A stretch of DNA of 12,345 nt, taken from the NCBI GenBank assembly GCA_937121005.1, contig CAKZKB010000288.1:1-12345 (forward strand), written 5' to 3'. Origin of the DNA: an uncultured cyanobacterium. Its GTDB lineage: Bacteria > Cyanobacteriota > Cyanobacteriia > Cyanobacteriales > Geitlerinemataceae. The notes under the pieces were generated by a model. That model made no database searches. It worked only from the letters and a program-made list of their open reading frames with translations, and was not told the origin of the DNA. This document shows, one piece after another, positions 7,351 to 12,324 of this stretch. The translations under genes and the position numbers were made by a program. The number at the start of each line of letters is the position of its first letter. Positions within the stretch are counted from its first letter, which is position 1.

Positions 7351-7385
7351 CCTAATACCTAAAACCTAAAACCTAACACCTAAAT
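7351..7385 (+). repeat. Heptameric repeat (CCTAAxx, five units) before nifX
   Basis: Five consecutive 7-bp units, each beginning CCTAA, lie between nifEN and nifX. This is the reverse complement of the TTAGG family after nifK. CCCTAAT at 7350-7356 can pair with ATTAGGG at 7298-7304 inside the G-run region, so this gap may also fold back on itself. The rest of the 155-bp gap (7287-7441) holds no gene. The nifX ribosome-binding site AAGGAGAT is at 7427-7434. Confidence 0.8.
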
Positions 7386-7441
7386 CCCTTACGCACGACC
7401 TTTTTACCGTCAAGGTTCTCAACTTCAAGGAGATACGTCTG

Positions 7442-7867
7442 ATGAAAATCGCCTTCACCACTAAAGATTCTGTTGCGATTAACGCTCACTTTGGTTCGGC
7501 TCCCAAAATCGATGTTTACGACATCAACACTGAGGGCTATACCCTGACCGAAACGCTAACCTTTGGGGGCGATCTCAAACAAGACGGCAACGAGGACAAA
7601 CTCACGCCGAAACTGCAAGCCCTCAAAGATTGCACCATTATCTACGTGGCCGATATCGGCCCTGGTGCGGCGGCTCGGTTGATTAACAAGAATATCACGC
7701 CGATTAAAGCGCCCACTCCCGATGCGGATATTACCGATTTACTCGATCGCTTGGTAGTGATTTTACAAGGCAGTCCTCCGCCTTGGCTGCGTAAAGCCTT
7801 GGGCCAAAATCGAGCCGCCAATTTTGAAGACGAGTACGTTGAAACCGAAGAAGAAGTCGCCGTGTAA
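7442..7867 (+). CDS. nifX: FeMo-co precursor-binding protein NifX
   Basis: NifX is a small soluble carrier that binds NifB-co and later FeMo-co precursors and exchanges them with NifEN. The 141 residues show the NifX/NafY fold pattern: MKIAFTTKDSVAINAHFGSA at 1-20, FGGDLKQDGNEDKL near 41-54, DCTIIYVADIGPGAAARLI near 63-81, a DLLDRLVVILQGSPPPWLRKAL helix near 99-120, and an acidic C-terminal tail. The ATG at 7442 has an excellent ribosome-binding site, AAGGAGAT (7427-7434), 7 bp upstream. It follows nifEN and precedes the DUF269 gene, the usual cyanobacterial order. The gaps on both sides are full of repeats. Nothing is unusual in the protein itself. Confidence 0.95.
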   Translation: MKIAFTTKDSVAINAHFGSAPKIDVYDINTEGYTLTETLTFGGDLKQDGNEDKLTPKLQALKDCTIIYVADIGPGAAARLINKNITPIKAPTPDADITDLLDRLVVILQGSPPPWLRKALGQNRAANFEDEYVETEEEVAV

Positions 7868-7912
7868 CCGATGTTATTCGGTCGATCCAAAGTAAGCATT
7901 CAGGTCAAACTC

Positions 7913-7979
7913 AGAAACCCGGTTTCTCAAAGGATCGAATTTGAATTTAGTCTGCCTATGGACAAGAAGCCGGGTTTCT
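7913..7979 (+). repeat. Long inverted repeat, 15-bp arms, after nifX
   Basis: AGAAACCCGGTTTCT (7913-7927) and AGAAGCCGGGTTTCT (7965-7979) pair along their whole length with one G-U pair, enclosing a 37-nt loop. Each arm is itself nearly palindromic. It lies in the 181-bp gap between nifX and the DUF269 gene (7868-8048). Its structure suggests a small non-coding mobile or REP-type repeat. A reduced look-alike (AACCCGGTTTTTC) is seen near 11264-11276. Confidence 0.7.
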
Positions 7980-8009
7980 ATACCCCTTACAACAAACCTG
8001 AGTCTTCAC

Positions 8010-8044
8010 CCAAAATCTAAAATCTAAAATCCAAAATCCAAAAT
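8010..8044 (+). repeat. Heptameric repeat identical to the one before nifZ
   Basis: These 35 bp, five units of CCAAAAT or CTAAAAT in the same order, are identical to 3834-3868. The array ends only 4 bp before the ATG at 8049, so it fills the place where a Shine-Dalgarno sequence would be, and no other ribosome-binding site is visible. The bases on either side differ between the two copies, so the repeat itself is what is shared. Confidence 0.85.
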
Positions 8045-8048
8045 CGAC

Positions 8049-8516
8049 ATGACTGTTGCTACCGAAACCCCAACCTTCAACATTGCCGACGCGCCTTTTT
8101 TACAAGCGATCGTCCAACAGATCCGCGCCAACGATGCCTACGGAACCTATCGCAACTGGGGCGACGATCTGCTACTGAAACCCTACATTATCCCCAAAAA
8201 ACAACGCCGGGAAATTCCCGTCGAAGGGGAAGTCGATCCCATTACCGTCGGTCGGATTTTGGGATTCTACCGGGCGATCGCGGCCTGTATCGAAACCGAA
8301 ACCGGCCAGCTTTCGCAAGTGGTTGTCGATCTCTCTCACGAAGGGTTTGGCTGGGCTTTGGTCTTTTCCGGTCGCCTGATCCTAGTCTCGAAAACCCTCC
8401 GCGATGCCCATCGCTTCGGCTTCGATTCTATCGAGAAACTAAACGCCGAAGGCGAAAAGCTAGCTAAAAAAGGTGTCGAACTAGCTCGCAAATATCCTGA
8501 AGTTTGCGACATTTAG
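8049..8516 (+). CDS. NifX-associated nitrogen fixation protein (DUF269)
   Basis: This 155-residue protein belongs to the DUF269 family, encoded beside nifX in most Mo-nitrogenase clusters; a cyanobacterial member, cce_0566, has a known structure. Its biochemical role is unsettled. Family text includes FLQAIVQQIRANDAYGTYRNWGDD in 18-41, LLKPYIIPKKQRR near 42-54, PVEGEVDPITVGRILGFYRAIA near 57-78, and HRFGFDSIEKLNAEGEKL near 121-138. The ATG at 8049 fits the family start, but a heptamer array sits where the ribosome-binding site should be. The DUF683 gene follows after 67 bp containing a palindrome, and the two families commonly occur as a pair. No transmembrane segment or signal peptide is seen. 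Confidence 0.93.
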   Translation: MTVATETPTFNIADAPFLQAIVQQIRANDAYGTYRNWGDDLLLKPYIIPKKQRREIPVEGEVDPITVGRILGFYRAIAACIETETGQLSQVVVDLSHEGFGWALVFSGRLILVSKTLRDAHRFGFDSIEKLNAEGEKLAKKGVELARKYPEVCDI

Positions 8517-8527
8517 GAATAGTGCAA

Positions 8528-8557
8528 CCTTCGCGATCGGGCGAAGGCCCTTCGCCC
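8528..8557 (+). repeat. Palindromic GGGCGAAGG repeat between the DUF269 and DUF683 genes
   Basis: GGGCGAAGG (8539-8547) and CCTTCGCCC (8549-8557) are perfect arms separated by one C, followed by CTAC. A further copy of CCTTCGC at 8528-8534 can pair with 8541-8547 instead, so two alternative stems share the central arm. It belongs to the GTAGGGGC...GCCCCTAC-like family in this window. Confidence 0.75.
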
Positions 8558-8583
8558 CTACATGAGGTTTTCATAGAACGGAC

Positions 8584-8805
8584 ATGGTACAGACTACAGA
8601 CGCGATCGCCGTTGACGATCTCAAAAAACAAATCAAGCGGCTCAACAGCAAAGCCGGTCAAATGAAGATGGATCTTCACGACATTGCTGAAGGGCTACCC
8701 GCCGATCTCGACAAACTGCCAGAAATGGCCGATCGCACCTACACCATCTACTGCCAACTTCGCGATCTCAAACAACAGCTAAAAACTTTGGAGGCCGCCC
8801 AATGA
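8584..8805 (+). CDS. DUF683 small helical protein (CCE_0567 type)
   Basis: This 73-residue protein matches the DUF683 family, found with DUF269 and nifX; the member cce_0567 is structurally characterised as a helical-hairpin protein. Here two helices are evident, at about residues 9-35 and 46-72, with LHDIAEGLP (31-39) at the turn, the most recognisable family motif. Residues are mostly charged and there is no membrane segment. Its role in nitrogen fixation is not established. The ATG at 8584 is the family start and has no strong ribosome-binding site. The stop TGA 8803-8805 overlaps the nifW ATG as ATGA, and GGAGG at 8790-8794 lies inside the end of this gene, so the two are probably translationally coupled. 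Confidence 0.92.
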   Translation: MVQTTDAIAVDDLKKQIKRLNSKAGQMKMDLHDIAEGLPADLDKLPEMADRTYTIYCQLRDLKQQLKTLEAAQ

Positions 8806-9119
8806 TGACTGTACCCCAAACTCTAGCCCAATTCGATCGCCTCTCGGACGCAGAAGAATACTTTGAATTTTTCGGTCTGCCCTACGATCCGCAAGTGGTC
8901 AATGTCAATCGCTTGCACATCTTGCGGAAATTCTCCCAACTGGTGGAAGCCGAGGACAAAAACCAAAGCGAAGCACAGTTACTCGCCGCTTACCAGCAGG
9001 CTCTCCAAACCGCATACAACGTCTTTTTGACCTCTTCTGGCGTAGAGCAAAAGCTGTTTAAGGTCTTCAAAGATCGTCCTAAAAACGTTGTCAAGGTCTC
9101 GGATATCACCGTTGAATAA
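8802..9119 (+). CDS. nifW: Nitrogenase-stabilizing/protective protein NifW
   Basis: NifW is a small protein that associates with the MoFe protein and is reported to protect it or help its late maturation. The 105 residues have the family pattern: LAQFDRLSDAEEYFEFFGLPYDP near 8-30, VVNVNRLHILRKFSQLV near 32-48, then a helix rich in Gln and Ala and a C-terminal KLFKVFKDRPKNVVKV. Two adjacent ATGs, 8802 and 8805, are possible starts. The first overlaps the upstream stop as ATGA and lies 7 bp after GGAGG (8790-8794), the second 10 bp after. I chose 8802, and the difference is one Met. The downstream gap of 109 bp carries two palindromes. Confidence 0.93.
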   Translation: MMTVPQTLAQFDRLSDAEEYFEFFGLPYDPQVVNVNRLHILRKFSQLVEAEDKNQSEAQLLAAYQQALQTAYNVFLTSSGVEQKLFKVFKDRPKNVVKVSDITVE

Positions 9120-9123
9120 AGCG

Positions 9124-9145
9124 TAGGGGCAAACGGTGTTTGCCC
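9124..9145 (+). repeat. Palindromic repeat GGGCAAAC/GTTTGCCC after nifW
   Basis: GTAGGGGC begins at 9124. GGGCAAAC (9127-9134) and GTTTGCCC (9138-9145) form a perfect 8-bp stem with a 3-nt loop, 7 bp after the nifW stop. It is a family member with stem bases different from the other copies but still fully paired. Confidence 0.7.
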
Positions 9146-9189
9146 AACCTAAAACGCTGATTTTTCCGTTTCTCCTCCCCATTGCACTA

Positions 9190-9212
9190 GGGTCAACGCC
9201 GTTGACCCCTAC
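9190..9212 (+). repeat. Palindromic repeat GGGTCAACG/CGTTGACCC before hesA
   Basis: GGGTCAACG (9190-9198) and CGTTGACCC (9200-9208) are perfect 9-bp arms separated by one C and followed by CTAC. It has the same architecture as the copy at 8539-8557 but different stem bases. It lies 17 bp before the hesA start. Confidence 0.7.
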
Positions 9213-9228
9213 CACTGGTCACTGAATT

Positions 9229-10026
9229 ATGCTGCCACCTCTAACTGCCACTGAAATCGAACGCTACCGCCGCCAGATGATGTTACCTGGTTTGGGCGAA
9301 CTCGGTCAGCGCCAGCTTAAAAATACCACCGCTTTGGTGACGGGCGTGGGCGGGCTCGGGGGGACGGCGGCCCTGTATCTGGCGGTGGCGGGGGTTGGCA
9401 AGCTGATCCTAGTGCGAGGGGGAAATCTGCAACGCGACGATCTCAACCGCCAAATCTTGATGACCGATGACTGGGTGGGCAAACCTCGGGTCTTTAAGGC
9501 TCGGGACACCCTGGCCGCCCTCAATCCAGACATCGAGATCGAGGCCGTCTGCGAGTACGTCAGTGCGGACAACATCGATCGCCTGGTGGCCTCGGCCGAT
9601 ATTGCCCTCGACTGCGCCTTCGACTTCAAAGAGCGAGATTTGCTCAATGGAGCCTGCGTGCGATCGCGCACTCCCATGGTGGAAGCGGCTATGAACGCCA
9701 TGGAAGCCTACCTAACGACGATCGTACCGGGGCAAACCCCTTGCCTCACCTGCCTGTTCCCGGAAAAACCGGATTGGGATCGCTGGGGCTTTGGGGTACT
9801 AGGAGCGGTATCGGGCACGCTGGCCTGCCTGGCCGCCCTGGAAGCCGTGAAGTTGGTGACGGGTTTGGGGGAACCTTTGCTCGGCCGCCTGCTGACCATG
9901 GATTTGGCACGGGCTCAGTTTTCCAAACACCGTCCCTACCAGGATCCCGACTGTCCCGTTTGCGGACATCTCAACGACGATCGCCTGTCACAATTGCGCC
10001 AGCCCGTCGCTGTTCCCATCTGTTGA
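9229..10026 (+). CDS. hesA: HesA, E1-like (MoeB/ThiF family) adenylyltransferase
   Basis: HesA is an E1-type enzyme related to MoeB and ThiF, which adenylate the C-terminus of small sulfur-carrier proteins. In cyanobacterial nif clusters it is thought to help supply sulfur or molybdenum for nitrogenase, but its exact partner is not established. The 265 residues begin with a helix ending in RRQMMLPGLGELGQ, then the nucleotide-binding GVGGLG at 39-44 and RDDLNRQ at 69-75. Two CxxC pairs, Cys172/Cys175 and Cys242/Cys245, should bind zinc. The segment GVLGAVSGTLACLAALEAVKLVTG (189-212) is typical of the family. The ATG at 9229 gives the expected N-terminus despite a weak ribosome-binding site. 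The base composition is G+C-rich like the nifN half of nifEN. A short possible membrane-protein gene follows, then hesB. Confidence 0.93.
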   Translation: MLPPLTATEIERYRRQMMLPGLGELGQRQLKNTTALVTGVGGLGGTAALYLAVAGVGKLILVRGGNLQRDDLNRQILMTDDWVGKPRVFKARDTLAALNPDIEIEAVCEYVSADNIDRLVASADIALDCAFDFKERDLLNGACVRSRTPMVEAAMNAMEAYLTTIVPGQTPCLTCLFPEKPDWDRWGFGVLGAVSGTLACLAALEAVKLVTGLGEPLLGRLLTMDLARAQFSKHRPYQDPDCPVCGHLNDDRLSQLRQPVAVPIC

Positions 10027-10041
10027 ATTCTGGCCGAGCTC

Positions 10042-10347
10042 GTGTTCTGGATTGCTTTAACTCTGTTCGCCTTGGCGATCGCCTGCCGAGTCTACACTCA
10101 AAACTCAACAGATGAGGTGGGTTGGTTTCTCGGCTGTATTTCGACTCTCACTTGCGCGATCGCTGGCTCGATTTTCGCTCCTCTATTTATCAAAGGAATT
10201 CTCCTCCTAACGCTGTTGGTCTTTCCGATTTGTTTGGGGCGATCGCGGCACCCTCCGAAAAACACCTGTCCTCGGTTGTGCGTGCTGCGACCTCGCTGCC
10301 AACAGTATCGCCCTCTAGTCAATTTTACTTCGAGGAAAAACCCATGA
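10042..10347 (+). CDS. Possible small membrane protein between hesA and hesB
   Basis: I do not recognise this 101-residue protein. From a GTG start it has three hydrophobic stretches, about residues 2-18, 25-47 and 50-65, then a basic, cysteine-containing tail (66-101). The tail is less convincing as protein than the first 65 residues. It starts 15 bp after the hesA stop with no clear ribosome-binding site. Its stop overlaps the hesB ATG as ATGA, a common arrangement for coupled genes. Without it, 317 bp between hesA and hesB would be empty in an otherwise gene-dense region. Three HIP1 octamers (10075, 10156, 10239) lie in it, which does not decide coding. It could be an inner-membrane accessory protein or a chance open frame. 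The GTG start, unknown family and odd tail lower confidence. Confidence 0.45.
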   Translation: MFWIALTLFALAIACRVYTQNSTDEVGWFLGCISTLTCAIAGSIFAPLFIKGILLLTLLVFPICLGRSRHPPKNTCPRLCVLRPRCQQYRPLVNFTSRKNP

Positions 10348-10712
10348 CTGTTTCTATTACCGAACTTGCCGAACTGCGACTGCGGACGTTTGTCCGGGGA
10401 ACGCCAAACTACACGCCTCAGAGGGGCATTCGCCTCGCCGTCAAAGACGGCGGCTGCAATGGCTACGAGTACGACATAAAAATTTCTAATGCCCCGAAAC
10501 CCGATGACGAGGTGACGGAATTTGGAGCCCTGCGGGTTTTTGTTGACCCGAAAAGCGCGCCGCTACTCGATGGCATTGTCGTCGATTATATCGATGGCTT
10601 GCTCGAAAGTGGGTTCAAGTTTAGCAATCCCAATGCGACGGATACCTGCGGTTGCGGCAAGTCTTTCCAAGCGGCAGGCGATTGTTCTCCTACAGGTACG
10701 CCCTGTTCCTAA
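10344..10712 (+). CDS. hesB: HesB, A-type iron-sulfur carrier
   Basis: HesB belongs to the IscA/SufA/NifIscA family, which carries Fe or Fe-S clusters to target proteins. The 122 residues contain the three conserved cysteines: Cys38 in KDGGCNGYEY, and Cys102 and Cys104 in TCGCGKSF. Two further cysteines, 114 and 121, lie in a C-terminal extension. The ATG at 10344 is preferred: GAGGA (10332-10336) lies 7 bp upstream, and the family N-terminus MTVSITELAELRLR starts here. The frame is open upstream to 10122, but that extension is unlike the family. The next gene, fdxH, is separated by 198 bp holding repeats and a possible promoter. The protein probably serves nitrogenase Fe-S assembly together with NifU and NifS encoded outside the window, which is inference from context. 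Confidence 0.95.
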   Translation: MTVSITELAELRLRTFVRGTPNYTPQRGIRLAVKDGGCNGYEYDIKISNAPKPDDEVTEFGALRVFVDPKSAPLLDGIVVDYIDGLLESGFKFSNPNATDTCGCGKSFQAAGDCSPTGTPCS

Positions 10713-10766
10713 CCCCCCCTCTGAAACTTTATGCCATTTTCCAAAAACAGTGCGACCTGTTTGCAA

Positions 10767-10789
10767 GGGCGAATGCCATTCGCCCCTAC
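10767..10789 (+). repeat. Palindromic repeat GGGCGAATG/CATTCGCCC after hesB
   Basis: GGGCGAATG (10767-10775) and CATTCGCCC (10777-10785) are perfect 9-bp arms separated by one C, followed by CTAC. It has the same design as the copies at 8539-8557 and 9190-9208. It lies 54 bp after the hesB stop. Confidence 0.75.
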
Positions 10790-10806
10790 ATCTAGATTGC
10801 AATTGG

Positions 10807-10835
10807 TTGCATCAATCCGTGAAAATTGGTATAAC
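10807..10835 (+). promoter_or_regulatory. Possible sigma70-type promoter for fdxH
   Basis: TTGCAT (10807-10812) and TATAAC (10830-10835) are separated by 17 bp and lie 75 bp before the fdxH ATG. fdxH genes of other cyanobacteria are reported to have their own transcript as well as read-through. No NtcA-type GTA-N8-TAC box was found nearby. This is a pattern match only. Confidence 0.35.
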
Positions 10836-10850
10836 GCATCGCTCTGAAAT

Positions 10851-10878
10851 TCTGAATTCTGAACTCCGAATTCTGAAT
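10851..10878 (+). repeat. Heptameric repeat (TCTGAAT family, four units) before fdxH
   Basis: Four 7-bp units close to TCTGAAT run from 10851 to 10878. An imperfect 8-bp unit (TCTGAAAT) precedes them and TGTTAAT follows. This is a third sequence family with the same 7-bp period as the arrays after nifK, before nifZ, before nifX and before the DUF269 gene. It ends about 20 bp before the fdxH ribosome-binding site. Confidence 0.75.
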
Positions 10879-10910
10879 TGTTAATTTTACCCTTTTTAGG
10901 AGATAGAAAC

Positions 10911-11210
10911 ATGACGACTTATCAAGTTCACCTCATCAACAAAAAACGCAAAATCGATATTACCATCCCCGTTGATGAGGATACCTACATCCTGGATGCG
11001 GCCGAAGAAAATGATATCGAACTGCCCTTCTCTTGTAAATCGGGAGCCTGTTCGACTTGCGTTGGCAAGCTGGTCGAAGGGGAAATCGATCGAGAAGATC
11101 AGTCCTTTCTCGAAGACGAGCAAATTGCCAAAGGATTCGTGTTGTTGTGTGTGGCTTATCCGCGATCGGACTGCACGATTAAAACCCACATGGAAGCCTA
11201 TTTGGTCTAG
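10911..11210 (+). CDS. fdxH: Nif-associated 2Fe-2S ferredoxin FdxH
   Basis: FdxH is a plant-type 2Fe-2S ferredoxin specialised as an electron donor to nitrogenase Fe protein. The length of 99 residues is exactly as expected. The cluster ligands are Cys42, Cys47, Cys50 and Cys80, in the pattern C-x4-C-x2-C-x29-C. The Lys pair at 11-12 (LINKKRK) matches lysines that in heterocyst FdxH are implicated in docking to NifH, and the C-terminus TIKTHMEAYLV is family-typical. The ATG at 10911 is chosen because TAGGAGA lies just upstream; an upstream in-frame start at 10878 would add 11 unrelated residues. The 128-bp gap to the flavodoxin gene has repeats. The sequence places it with the nif-specific ferredoxins rather than photosynthetic PetF, although assignment by eye is not a phylogeny. 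Confidence 0.93.
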   Translation: MTTYQVHLINKKRKIDITIPVDEDTYILDAAEENDIELPFSCKSGACSTCVGKLVEGEIDREDQSFLEDEQIAKGFVLLCVAYPRSDCTIKTHMEAYLV

Positions 11211-11221
11211 TGCAACGCATC

Positions 11222-11287
11222 AACGCAACAACGAACAACGCAACAACTATACAGCAACCCGGTTTTTCAACCCTGTAGTGTTGCGTT
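11222..11287 (+). repeat. AACGCAACAAC direct repeats with inverted copy
   Basis: AACGCAACAAC occurs at 11222-11232 and again at 11237-11247. Its reverse complement TGTTGCGTT is at 11279-11287, so either copy can form a 9-bp stem with it. It fills much of the 128-bp gap between fdxH and the flavodoxin gene. No T-tract follows, so it is not a clear terminator. Confidence 0.55.
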
Positions 11288-11338
11288 CGGCCGATCCGCA
11301 CTCCCCCATCCAAAAATCTCGAACACAGGAGTCGTACA

Positions 11339-11869
11339 ATGTCAAAAATTGGAATTTTCTACGGCAGCACCTCTGGTGTTACAGAAGAACTTGCGGAGAA
11401 GATTCGCGAAGAAATTGGCGAAGATCTCTGCGATCTGTACAGCATGGAGGAAGATTTCGACAGCGCTGACGATCTGCTTGCATATGACTATTTGATCCTC
11501 GGATGCTCCACTTGGGGGGCTGGAGAAGTTCAGAACGACTGGCGCGAACCCCTGTTCGATATGGAAGTTGAAAAGCCCGACTTTTCTGGCAAGACGATCG
11601 CGATCTTCGGCCCTGGTGACTGCGAAGGTCATAGCAAACATTTTGTCGGGGCGTTAGGCACGCTTTACGACCAGTTTAAAGCCCTAGGCGCTAAGTTGGT
11701 CGGAGCCGTCTCTACCGAAGACTATTCTTTTGAAAAGTCTACGTCTATTCGAGATGGCAAGTTTGTCGGGCTGGCCCTCGATGAAGTGAATGAAAGTGAC
11801 AAAACAGACGATCGCATTGCCAATTGGCTCGAATTACTAAAAGCTGACTTTCCGATGTTAGCAGCTTAA
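11339..11869 (+). CDS. nifF: Long-chain flavodoxin, probably nitrogenase electron donor (NifF-like)
   Basis: Flavodoxins carry electrons with FMN. NifF-type members reduce NifH, and cyanobacterial IsiB-type members replace ferredoxin under iron shortage. The 176 residues show the phosphate loop GSTSGVTEE at 9-17, the 60s loop CSTWGAGEVQNDW at 56-68, the 90s loop IFGPGDCEGHSKHF at 89-102, and the long-chain insertion near 125-148. The phosphate loop has TSGVTE where many flavodoxins have TGNTE. The ATG at 11339 has AGGAG (11327-11331) 7 bp upstream. fdxB follows after 32 bp, so co-transcription is likely. Sequence alone does not separate NifF from IsiB; the nif context favours the nitrogenase role. 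Confidence 0.85.
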   Translation: MSKIGIFYGSTSGVTEELAEKIREEIGEDLCDLYSMEEDFDSADDLLAYDYLILGCSTWGAGEVQNDWREPLFDMEVEKPDFSGKTIAIFGPGDCEGHSKHFVGALGTLYDQFKALGAKLVGAVSTEDYSFEKSTSIRDGKFVGLALDEVNESDKTDDRIANWLELLKADFPMLAA

Positions 11870-11901
11870 GCTATCCCACATTCGCTAAAAGGAGACACAT
11901 T

Positions 11902-12198
11902 ATGAGCTACGTTACTGGTTTAACCTTTGGAGGCACATCTTGGACACCTCAATTCCTCAAAGAGATTACCCGCGAGACTTGTTTGGGTTGCGGTCGCTGT
12001 TTCAAAGCGTGCGGTCGGGGTGTTATGTCGCTTATCGCCTTAAACGAAGACGGCGAAGTTGTAGACGAAGACGACGACGACGATGAAATCGAACGCAAAG
12101 TGATGACGGTAATTAATGCTGCCAAATGTATTGGTTGCCAAGCGTGCGATCGCGTTTGTCCGAAAAGCTGTCACGTCTACGAACCGCTTCCCGCCTAA
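11902..12198 (+). CDS. fdxB: Nif-specific ferredoxin III FdxB, two 4Fe-4S sites
   Basis: FdxB (ferredoxin III, nif-specific) is a small bacterial-type ferredoxin found in nif clusters. The 98 residues contain two ligand sets: Cys27, 30, 33 and 37 (CLGCGRCFKAC), and Cys76, 79, 82 and 86 (CIGCQACDRVC), with an extra Cys90. The first set lacks the usual CP, having CG instead. Between them lies a strongly acidic linker (about residues 49-64, mostly Asp and Glu), which I believe is usual for this family. The ATG at 11902 has a strong ribosome-binding site, AAAAGGAGA (11887-11895). It is presumably in the same transcript as the flavodoxin. Its precise electron partner is not known from the sequence. 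Confidence 0.93.
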   Translation: MSYVTGLTFGGTSWTPQFLKEITRETCLGCGRCFKACGRGVMSLIALNEDGEVVDEDDDDDEIERKVMTVINAAKCIGCQACDRVCPKSCHVYEPLPA

Positions 12199-12232
12199 AG
12201 TTTTGCGACCTCACATTTTCCCTTGTCGCTTT

Positions 12233-12324
12233 AAGGAGGTGATGCCAATGACATGATTTTCCTCTTCCCTCACGTTACGCTAATGATTTCTCGCCCACCT
12301 AATACCATTTTCGGAACATGGTAG
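12233..12324 (+). other. Perfect Shine-Dalgarno with aborted reading frames; no credible gene
   Basis: AAGGAGGTGAT (12233-12243) matches the anti-Shine-Dalgarno end of 16S rRNA along its whole length. The ATG at 12248, at ideal distance, reads ATG-ACA-TGA and stops at once. GTG 12239 and ATG 12242 share that stop. The next ATG, 12253, gives only 23 residues, ending at TAG 12322-12324, with no family resemblance. It may be a gene remnant, a tiny leader ORF, or an assembly error. No other coding potential is seen from 12199 to 12345. Confidence 0.4.

Noticed and set aside
3722..8044. CRISPR array
   Set aside because: The repeats are 7-bp tandem units without spacers, and no cas genes are present.
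10122..10343. N-terminal extension of hesB (74 extra residues)
   Set aside because: The open frame extends upstream, but the residues are unlike A-type carriers. The ATG at 10344 has a good ribosome-binding site and the family N-terminus.
10878..10910. Earlier start for fdxH
   Set aside because: It would add 11 residues read from the repeat and ribosome-binding-site region; the 99-residue form from 10911 matches the family.
10713..10910. NtcA site (GTA-N8-TAC) before fdxH
   Set aside because: No match was found here. The near match at 11275-11288 (GTA-N8-TTC) fails at the second half-site.
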